Shown here in pieces: positions 55,865-64,000 of a stretch of DNA of 64,000 bases. Source of the DNA: Endomychus coccineus (taxonomy: Eukaryota > Arthropoda > Insecta > Coleoptera > Endomychidae). Numbering within the stretch: the stretch's first letter is position 1; each line of letters starts with the position of its first letter. Location: assembly GCA_958510875.1 (NCBI GenBank), contig OY294069.1, forward strand, positions 177,488,868 to 177,552,867. The letters run 5' to 3'. The notes below the pieces were generated by a model. That model made no database searches. It worked only from the letters and a program-made list of their open reading frames with translations, and was not told the origin of the DNA. The position numbers and the translations under genes are program-made.

Positions 55865-57172
55865 GGTCCAAAATTTGCATCAGATTCCTTGATGCATTTA
55901 ATCCATTTGCCCACTTTTTAAATCTTATACAAATGAGAAACTGCATTTCTACATCAAAAAAATCCAATTTTTTATGTGCAATTTTTGAAACAAATAAAAA
56001 AATTCTTCATTAGGTAATACATTGTGGAAATCGACCCAAATTTGTTACTCGGGGATTTTTAGGGTCGCTTAACATGAATATGATGTCAGAAGAACCATAT
56101 AATGCTGGAGACCGAAATACTGCTGGAGAGAAGAGAAAGATTTTAGAATTCAAATTTACGATAGGAGTGTTATTGTTGTTTTGACGAATTTATTCACTTT
56201 AGACATAGCAAATAAATCTTTTCTCTGCAGGGAAGGTGTAGGGAAAATATAGCGTAATATTTAAGTTATTATATTCATGCTGAAAATGTATATATTATTT
56301 AGAACAATTATATTGATACACTAAGCAGTACGTCACCCGTGACAAGAGGGGCGAACGTTACCTTTCAGGTAACACTTAAATTGATAGATATAGATGTCTC
56401 GATATTCTACCGAGGACGACATGGGACCATCCTGTCACGGGTACTATTGACTTGGTGATGTTTCTTATCGTGTATCAGTGAATAAACCACCTTACCACAA
56501 CGTCATCTTTTATTCTGCGGTGTCAACGCAGATAATCAAAAACCACCAAAGTACCTGGGAACCAGGAAGTCCTGGTTGTGAGGGTCATCCACCAGGTTTA
56601 CTAACCCCGTATTCATGAACTTACACACTCCTAAATGATAAAATTCGTTTTAATGAAAACTCAATTACACGTCCATTGATTCTTACATATTTTATTATAT
56701 CGCATATTTATAAATTCATCAACTTCATCGTACAACCCATTTTATTCACTTGTCCTATATATGACCTAAACAATCACTGACCTCCAGGTATATTGTGAAT
56801 TTTCTTCAATATCAGAATCGTGTTCAGCGACCTCGGAAACCTCCGAGTAAACATTTTGGTACAATTTTGAAGAAAATTTCGGGAAAACCTGGTGAATGAC
56901 CCTCAGAACCAAAACTTCCTGGCCCCCAGGTACATTATATGGTTTTACTGACATCATATTCGTGTTCAGCGACCCCAAAAACCCACGAGTAACAAATTTG
57001 GGTCGATTCCCACAATGTATTACCGAATAATGAATTTTTTTTATTTGCTTCAAAAATTGCACATGAAAAAATGCATTTTTATGATGCAGAAATGCAATTT
57101 CTAATTTGTATAAGACTTAAAAAGTGGTCAATGGAGTAAATGCATCAATGAATCGGATGCAAGAAATCGCAT
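55865..57172. repeat. Foldback element interrupted by an about 430-bp insertion
   Basis: Outer blocks TTGATGCATTTAATCCATTT with TTTTTAAATCTTATACAAAT (55,888-55,934) match the complement of 57,105-57,150. Inner blocks GAAATCGACCCAAATTTGTT (56,025) and GGGTCGCTTAACATGAATAT (56,063) match AACAAATTTGGGTCGATTCC and CATATTCGTGTTCAGCGACC. The palindrome resumes with GTACCTGGGAACCAGGAAGT (56,552) against the complement of ACTTCCTGGCCCCCAGGTAC. The left arm breaks after CATATAATG (56,110) and resumes at about 56,550; the right arm is continuous there (TACATTATATGG). The difference marks the insertion. Confidence 0.8.
56111..56550. mobile_element. Unidentified insertion in the left arm of the foldback
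   Basis: About 430 bp present in the left arm but absent from the otherwise continuous right arm. It begins CTGGAGACCGAAATACTGCT and ends near AACCACCAAA. It includes a GC-richer stretch with ACGTCACCCGTGACAAGAGG and CCATCCTGTCACGGGT (partly inverted). No target duplication, TIR or ORF was seen, so the class is open; a solo LTR is possible. Confidence 0.5.
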
Positions 57173-58460
57173 CTCGATCCATCTTACTTGCCAAGTTTAT
57201 TGCACCTTTGGCCTATTTTTTTGTTAATTCCATCCGGTATATGGTTAAAATTGTGAGTAGCTCCTGATAAGTGTTGGTAATTGGTTCTGTAGTCTTTGTA
57301 ATTATCTTATGCTAAATATCTGTCTTATTTGACCTACGTACATGACAAAACGTGATTCACCGCTTAGCTTGAGATTCCGATTTTCCAACTTATTATTTTA
57401 AATCTTTAATAAATTGTGCGAGTTGTTTGAAGTGTCACACATTTTGTTCAGTCGCTCTTCCAGATATTTAGGCAAGTTTCCCAACGATATCCTTACGTAC
57501 GACATTTTACGTGAGCAACATTCAATTTTCACCCACATTTACCAACTAAGTAATACATTCCTTTCCCCGTTTGCGTAGCTTAATGAATTTTCCAGCAAAT
57601 GCTGGGTAAGCAAAATCACACTCTGCACCGAATCTCTCCCTCATTCCCCCATGTACGATGTAGCCGAGCAACCAGGATCTTCAGTTCCTACTTTAATCCT
57701 CGGCTATTCACCAAAGATTTACCTTTATTAGCTTCGTGCGCGGGTAATTCTATCGTGGTTGCAACGGCGACGATAAAATTAAATGAATTTATAGTGCGTC
57801 CATATTACGTACGTTAGGATCTGATTTATGTCTATTTGTCATTGCTTTCGCTTCATACTGTACAACCATAATCCATGTCATAAATTCAACAGATGCTTTG
57901 GGCATATTCATGTTCGTGGAAATTTATAGAGCACTCATCTTAAGCGATTCTCTATTTCATCTCTGCAATTCATTCGTCGCAAAAATACTGACTTGATACT
58001 TTTCACTAGATAACGCTGTAAACTAAACTAAAGAGTAGGATTTCCTGAATTAATTGCTCTGAACACTGAGTGTCATGGTCCCAATAATTTCAATCAAAAA
58101 TGTCTACGTCGCAACAAACAAGAATAATTGAAATTGTAACACATCAAAGTGTAGAATGTATGAGTATGTATTAGAAAAATACACTACACAGTAATGTTTC
58201 TGTAGTTGAAGACAGCATCGAATATCGAGGCAAATCGGTACGACAACAAAAATTCCTTTGCTCCATGTAGGTACAATGATAAACAGATGTGTTTGAATTT
58301 TATGACTACAATAGAAAACGTCTTTGCTGTTCTTACCAATATTACTGATTTAAATTTTTTTTTGAAAATGGTCTAGTACTCACAATCTATTTGAATTCGT
58401 ACTACCACGCTTCGAGGTCAAAGTTTAGTTAAGGTAGCATGAAAAGAAAATAGGGCTGCT
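57173..58460. other. GPCR intron; includes a PLE terminal scrap
   Basis: No coding exon was seen. 58,060-58,140 contains TGAGTGTCATGGTCCCAATA, TCAATCAAAAATGTCTACGT and GAATAATTGAAATTG, a diverged copy of the PLE terminal region (compare 43,565-43,640). The rest is AT-rich unique sequence. Confidence 0.45.
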
Positions 58461-58499
58461 CTGACGCTAAATAATCATTAAAAATTTGTATCCACTCAC

Positions 58500-58676
58500 C
58501 ACCAAAGTATTCCCAAGTGCTCCAACTATAATCAACATTGTGTACATCACAATAAGAATGGTATAGGCCGGTTCATCTATCGCCCTGTTCTGCACGTATT
58601 TTTCCAAGAGTCCGTCGCTCTCGTTAAGAACTTTGTCCGGATTAACCAGTTGCTTGAAATCTGTTACGTTGTTCAT
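58500..58676 (-). CDS. NPF-receptor-like GPCR, first coding exon (N-terminus and TM1)
   Basis: ATG at 58,676 opens 59 codons: MNNVTDFKQLVNPDKVLNES, an acidic linker LLEKYVQNRAIDEPAYT, and TM1 ILIVMYTMLIIVGALGNTLV. The exon ends GTG at 58,500, followed by the donor GTGAGT, in phase 0. N-glycosylation sequons NVT and NES suit an extracellular N-terminus. The GNTLV motif with the TM1 Asn is class A. Joined to 44,362 the frame runs GNTLV-IISVVRKPAM, as expected for neuropeptide F receptors; IISVVRKPAM comes from the next exon, 14.1 kb away. A leftover frame past the donor (VSGYKF) is intron. The promoter lies at higher coordinates and could not be identified. Confidence 0.85.
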
Positions 58677-59680
58677 TTTAGAATTCTTATCTTACACCCT
58701 CTGAACTGCTATGTGCCTTCGACTCGACTTAATTAAGTCAGAAAGTGTCACGAGTGAAAAGGCGAAAGCTCAGTGACATTATCTGCGAGAACGTCTTAGG
58801 CCATAATTGAAAGACATAGAGAGAACTCCTTTCTTGCGATCTTTTCTCTGTCGGTCGTATCGCTATAAAGATTTCTTGCTCCACTTAAGCATCTGCAAAA
58901 ATTAAATTAAACGAATTAGTTTGGTAAGTCAATTAGTTCGGAATTTAAAGATACTTCAACTAATCCAACTAGAAGCGAGATAAAAGACAAACTCGTTAGG
59001 TAGATATTACTTTCCAGGCTTCGCCGCAAAACTTATAAAGAAGTTTTTCATTGCGATACCTTCTACATCCAATCTAGCATGTGATTGTTTGTGGTGAAAT
59101 TTTAATTAAAACTCATTTTTCCTCATTAATGTTCAACAAGAACCAAACGTTTATAGCACAATGGAAGACTTTTAACAACGAATATAACATAAAAGAGCAC
59201 ACACTATCGAGGGCACGAATATAATTCCTCATTTCAAAGTTCAAATAGGCAACTATAAATTCACTAATAGAATACTGAAAATCTGGTAAAATAATGAAGG
59301 TGGTTGTCGAAGTTGTGTTGTTATAATACTAGTGACAAAATGACGATCTCTTCAGTAGAGTGTTATTAGATCTATAGTACAGAGAGAGTTAGCATTATAG
59401 TTAAAGCTCGGATTATAGGAAAATTGTATTTTTTGCGTGAATTCCGCCTTTTTGTGTCTTTTTTCAATTTTGTACTACCTACCCATGATATTATTCATAT
59501 TTATATTACTTAACCTTTCTATAATAAAATTTTGGGTCAATAATAGAATATCAATGGTTTGTTTATTAATGTTTTGTTAGGAGAATCTACCTGATCGAGG
59601 CTTGAGGCTTAACTGGAAAATCAATAACCTTTGGCCCTTTTATAATAAACAATTATCAGTTGTACAGACGGTTACTGTAT
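58677..59680. other. Upstream region of the GPCR gene, no exon identified
   Basis: Contains the 5' UTR and promoter region of the - strand GPCR, by position. No clear TATA box or initiator stands out, and no further coding exon was recognised. Confidence 0.4.
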
Positions 59681-59689
59681 ACGAGTTTA

Positions 59690-60800
59690 GTTTTGTTGCG
59701 TATGCCAGAAAGTAAAGAACACACATTTTGAAAAGTTTTGAACGATTTTAGAAAGATGACCCCTAAGTTAAGTGCATCGATCCGACCATATCCGGAACTT
59801 TCTCTAGAAGGAGATGGCGCATTTTGTAAACCGTGCGGGCAAAGTACTAAAAAGTACTTCGTTGACTAGCATTGTGGAACTCCACATCATAAACGGAATT
59901 CAGGAAAATTAAATTCCTCTAAATTAGTCCAAACATCTCTGCAGGATAGTTTAAGCAGTTCAAAAAAAAAGTAGAAGAACACATTTGAATTTGATTTATG
60001 CCAGATGATGATTGCATCCAACATTCCTCTATATAAAGATAATCATCCTAGTTTTAAGTTATTTTTTAGAAAACATTTCAATAAATATTCACCGGAGGAG
60101 CGTACATTGAGAAAACAAACTATGGACAAATGCTATGTGGGATGTATTTCAAAAATAAGATGAGAGTTAGAGAACACTTTCTCTTGTATATTATCGTGGA
60201 TGGAAAGACAGATATATGCGGCGGATATATGAAAAAATTTGTGATTGGAATTTGAACGAAAACTTTCCAAGCAAACCTTATCTAGTTTCTGTCAAAGAAT
60301 TAGAAAAAAACAAGCAATTCAACTGTAAGTAGAATTATACAAGATAGATTAACAAACCTCTTCTTACTCAATGATGTACCGGTCAAAATAGCTCTAATGC
60401 TTTCAGATGCTGCGGCATATATGTTAAAACCTGCTGTTAATTGAAAGATTTTTTTATTCTAACTTAATTCATTGCACTTGTGTCGCCCACGGGGTAAATC
60501 GAATTACAGAATAAATATGAAATCTGTTTCCGCTGGTGAATGATTTTACAAATTTCATGAAAAGAGTTCTCTTAAAGGCTCCGGTGAGGGTGCAGATATA
60601 TAAAGAAAGACTTCCCGGTGTTCCTTTGCCACCTAAGCCAGTAATTGCAAGGTGGGGAACGTGGTTCAAAGCAGTTTTCTTTTACTTTGAACAATGCAAT
60701 GAAATAGAATCACTAATGTCAGAATTTGATGATGATATTTCCGAAGCAATTCGAAAAGCAAAAAAAATATTAAAAAATCCGGAATCTAGTTGGATTTGAT
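59690..60800 (+). pseudogene. hAT transposase pseudogene (DUF659/CGGBP1-like type)
   Basis: Broken + strand frames give an N-terminal zinc finger, GDGAFCKPCGQ, KKYFVD and HCGTPHHKR (C-C-H-H). Next come FEFDLCQMMIASNIPLYKDN, HPSFKLFFRKHFNKYSPEER and TLRKQTMDKCYVGCISKI. Later blocks are LSDAAAYMLKP (near 60,400) and LIHCTCVAHGVNRI. The best frame (60,536-60,799) has VNDFTNFMKRVLLKAPVRVQ, IYKERLPGVPLPPKPVIARW and GTWFKAVFFYFEQCNEIESL. VYKE--P--PLPP-PV-TRWGTWL is the hallmark of this hAT group. Stops in the first half show it is inactive; the C-terminal dimerisation domain is missing. Confidence 0.75.
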
Positions 60801-62270
60801 TAATAAATATTGACATTATAATTTATGAAATGTTTTAATTCCATGGGATAGATTTATTATCAGAACTCCATAATATTTGTTGAGAATGATAGTCCTTGCC
60901 TATGGATGTAGTTGAATCTCCATATTATAGAATCTGTATTCGAATTGACTGTGTCCTAGTTTAGAATGAAAACAAAACTCCATGCAAATATGCGTACGAT
61001 TTGATTTATTGTAAATTTCCCAATATCAATAGCTAATTTGAATATATCAATATGAACTGAAATCAAATAATGTTTGTTATATTGTGAGTCTCACATTGGC
61101 CATTTCAATTACCTTTACTATGCAATGAAATCGATCTTGGTTGAACCCATGAACGCGTTCATAATTGATGACCTAATTGAAGGAAATCATGCATCATGGT
61201 TCAGGCATATTATCAATATCATTTCCATAAAATCAAAATTGCGCTACCAAATTAATTGATGTCTATCTATGTGATGAAGCTGAATTTAACAATATGAACT
61301 TCTACGATATAGACAAAAGCACTCACTCATCGCATAGCCTGACCTTCAATTGGTGAATTCACACTTCTCGTCTGATTGACTAAATATGACAATCATATTA
61401 GCGGTACCACCTCTATCAAAAATCCATACCATTGCCTGAATTATCTAGCAGACCTGATGGAAATTGTCCAGCAGGCTTACACTCAAAGGAAAACGTGGGA
61501 AAAACTCGTAGGAAAAAAACATGAAACATTGGATACCCAGAAAAATATAGAAAGTGACTTCTCACCAGCAGAGATCTAACGGAAGTGACACCATTGGCGG
61601 TCTCTCAATGTTCAGAGCACCCCAGTATAATTTCATATACCTACACGTGCCAGCAGCTTCGGAGCTATAGACGCGTAAAGTTCAGAAGCTGCTACAAAAC
61701 ATAAACACATCATAACGAAACTGCATAATAGCAACTCGACACAGTACACTATTCTGAAAGTTATTTGACGGGTTCTCGAAATATCTGGATGTACTAAGAG
61801 AAGCTCGTAGAGAGATAAAATGTTATTGCTATTACATCAAATTTTATAGTAACGGAAAATTAAGTTTGTGATGTAGTGTTGAATAGATACTTTTCATTCA
61901 GGAAAAGCGTTACCCTTTTATGATTCGAATATTTAATGAAGCTTCGCTAATCTACTTTCAAACAACTGCCGATGTTGTTCCAGAGTGTTATATTAGTTCC
62001 AAAGTTCGAACATAAATCATAATCAGATATTATACCTATTTTATTCATGAGTATTCCAGACCGTGAGAACTTTCCAGCTGCGTTTAATGGTCGATTTATT
62101 AGAACTATTCGTCGTATGTCAACTCGTTTCAACTAATTGCGCTCCCACTGAAGGCTTTATCATTTCTAAATATTGAAATCGTCCTTATTTTATTGTTATC
62201 AGTTTTGATGTAAACGAATATACATTATAAATTAACTTAATAAAATTTAATAAAACTGGTATTGCCGCTT
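60801..62270. other. No gene identified
   Basis: Short open frames (for example 61,376-61,579, with KKHETLDTQKNIESD) have no recognised similarity or splice context. The sequence lies between two hAT remnants and may be transposon interior. Confidence 0.35.
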
Positions 62271-62279
62271 GTATAATGG

Positions 62280-62720
62280 ATGAGTAGTTTGCGTGGTGAA
62301 GTAACTCTTCACAAATTGTATGATTCGTCGGCTTTCAAAGGTGGTGAGTTTGTTAAGCAATGCTTAGATATCGCCGCAAAAAAAAATTGATGTTTTGATA
62401 CAAGCTTTTCAAGATAGTTTTGTAGACTTCAAAAAATGTAGACCTCTATTGGACATTTTCAGCAATCCTTTCAACATTTCCCCTGAAAATGCGCCGGAAT
62501 CAATGCAGCTGGAATTGATAAACATGCAAAATGATAATTTACGAAAAAAGTTTAATGAATTTAATTCACTCAACTTCTACCGTTGTGTTGATAAAAACAC
62601 TTATAAAGAGTTCCGAATAGATGCATTGAAATGCGCAAGCTTATTTGGATCAACGTATATTTGTGAACAAACGTTTTCAGTGATGAAACTTAACAAAACA
62701 AAAAATTAAAATTTTGGAAG
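62280..62720 (+). pseudogene. hAT transposase C-terminal fragment (SCAND3/GTF2IRD2-like)
   Basis: The frame 62,395-62,709 reads IQAFQDSFVDFKKCRPLLDI, FSNPFNISPENAPESMQLEL, INMQNDNLRKKFNEFNSLNF and CASLFGSTYICEQTFSVMKL. LFGSTY-CEQTFS-MK is the hAT C-terminal dimerisation signature. It ends at a stop straight after NKTKN, where active copies continue with RS-LT. The sequence just upstream (LHKLYDSSAFKGGEFVK-like) is in other frames. It belongs to a different hAT family from the one at 59.7 kb. Confidence 0.7.
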
Positions 62721-62984
62721 CACTTCTACGTGTGGTGACAAGTAATGTGGAGTCAAATATAGAAGAACTTGTTAGTTCAATGCAATGTCATGCATTAAAA
62801 TGATAAAACATGAAATATTACATTGTAATGATTAGATTACATTAGGATTACATAATTACAACAAACATTTTTGGATGTTCTTTTATTTTTATCATTGTAA
62901 TTCATACTATTTAAAAATAAATTTTTTTGTATTAATAAGTATTGTTCGTAGTGCCCAGTCCTTGGCTTATAATTTTCCCGAATG

Positions 62985-63022
62985 GGCCCTGTTCCCTATA
63001 AGTCTGTACATCCCTGGTCTAG
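62985..63022. repeat. Possible hAT terminal inverted repeat (right end)
   Basis: The sequence ends CATCCCTG, i.e. CAGGGATGTACAGACTTATA on the complement, which looks like a CAGGG-type hAT terminus downstream of the transposase scrap. The matching left end was not found, so this is tentative. Confidence 0.3.
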
Positions 63023-63290
63023 AACAAACACAAAAGTCGGAGCAAAGCATTTGCGTTCCTAGATATATTGATGGGTACTCCGTCAGAATGGGGATCTCAA
63101 CACAATCTTCCTAGCCGCGATGTTTGTAATCTACAGATGTGCGGAGACGCTACTCAACTATGGTAAGATAAATGAGACAATCTGGATCTGTTCAGACAGT
63201 CAAGCAGCTCTTATCTGTCGAGCAGCGAAGTATCCAAATATCCCCTGAAAAACGTAGCAGGGAATGGTCTAACATGGTCTTTGGCTGAGT
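63023..63290 (+). pseudogene. Non-LTR retrotransposon RNase H fragment
   Basis: The + strand gives AAMFVIYRCAETLLNYGKIN, then ETIWICSDSQAALICRAA. The DSQAAL block with the catalytic-region Asp, preceded by an A-----C-E-L helix, is typical of the RNase H domain in R1/LOA-like retrotransposons. The N-terminal part of the domain (DGS block) is in another frame (RYIDGYSVRMG), and a stop follows shortly after. Confidence 0.65.
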
Positions 63291-64000
63291 GCAGTGAACT
63301 TTCTATTAACCCCGCTACCATCTCAACCAATACCAACCAATTCACATCTATAAGATACTCTTCGCATTTTTTATTTAATTATTCATATTATTATCTTTAC
63401 ACAACTAGATATTACAATTGATAACTAATTCAAGGGGTTATGAGATCGTCCTAGTAAATGGAATATGGCAATAATACAGACAGCGAGACAATTGTATGTC
63501 GAGGAAGTCGTAAAAGATAAATAAGTATGAAGCATCATAATAAACTATAAAGCTATACCAATACCCTCTTCTGTTACTGCAAAATTCAAGAAAACAAAAT
63601 AGAAAATACTCATATGATCTAAACGAAGACTAAGAGGGCTTGTCACTGGAGGAGACCTTACCATGTCAATGAAGCCAGCTCATAAGTCTATCTTATCTTT
63701 TGTAATTCTGTAATTTAAACAATTGAAATCAGACAATATTAAAGTCAATCTCATGGGCCAAACGACTGTAATACAGAAAGTTTTATTTGAAAAGCTACAC
63801 TGCTACAAAATTTCTTTATGAATTCCTTAATTGACTCTTCTAAATGTATATAATATAATATGGAATCCTTGTTAAATTGTACATAATTAAATGTATATGA
63901 AAATATGGAATGAAATATAATTAGTTGAAATGAAATGAAATAATGATTGGAGAAGAATGTCGAGAACGAAAAGGAATTGCAGTCGATCCCTCATTTAAAT
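63291..64000. other. No gene identified
   Basis: AT-rich sequence with no ORF or motif of note up to the window end. Confidence 0.4.

Overview
The window is nuclear DNA from an insect, most likely a holometabolous one and possibly a beetle. The order is my inference; no lineage marker was found. The support is AT-rich DNA with long introns, two trehalose/sugar-transporter genes of the insect Tret1-like type, part of a neuropeptide F type GPCR gene, and a dense mix of decayed non-LTR retrotransposons, Penelope-like elements (PLEs), hAT, mariner and Crypton-like DNA transposons, satellites and foldback repeats. Nothing looks bacterial, viral or organellar.

Host genes. On the + strand the main coding exon of Tret1-like gene A lies at 1178-2502; its first exon is outside the window. 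A second Tret1-like main exon (gene B) lies at 27505-28853. Between them are four separate short exons (5325-5379, 12554-12617, 17406-17457, 22725-22779). Each encodes a variant of the same N-terminal peptide ending in Q(Y/F)VASL(T/A), and each stops at a GT donor in the same phase, so all can splice in frame to 27505. They look like an array of alternative first exons spread over 22 kb, or relics of a tandem gene family whose main exons were lost. On the - strand two exons of an NPF-receptor-like GPCR (58676-58500 and 44362-44120) join in frame across a 14.1-kb intron. The remaining exons were not found.

Repeats by region. 1-870: 3' end of a Jockey-like element. 2.7-4.8 kb: dead R1/LOA-like reverse transcriptase and a hAT remnant. 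5.4-12.5 kb: PLE, RNase H and hAT scraps. 12.75-13.80 kb: a PLE reduced to its GIY-YIG half between inverted repeats. 15.7-16.8 kb: a 1-kb foldback. 17.7-21.35 kb: a 22-copy, 148-bp satellite with two alternating unit types and a duplicated flank. 23.0-24.1 kb: an element with long inverted ends and a Cys-rich reading frame. 24.3-24.5 kb: a hAT-type MITE with perfect 8-bp target duplications. 26.0-27.2 kb: a 371-bp perfect tandem duplication of PLE-derived sequence. 29-43.8 kb: foldbacks, retrotransposon fragments, a mariner relic, and a Crypton-like element nested in a reverse transcriptase. 45.2-47.4 kb: a 20-bp minisatellite with a 280-bp higher-order duplication. 49-52.1 kb: a Jockey-like fragment and a larger PLE. 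53.5-54.0 kb: a three-copy repeat. 54.8-57.2 kb: reverse transcriptase pieces and another foldback. 59.7-63.25 kb: two hAT transposase remnants and an RNase H fragment.

The strongest signals for follow-up are the first-exon array of gene B, the dimeric satellite inside its intron, and a short motif (GGTCGCTGAACACGAATCCG and variants) that recurs inside otherwise different foldback elements. All coordinates were read by eye; splice junctions come from frame and consensus, not from transcripts.
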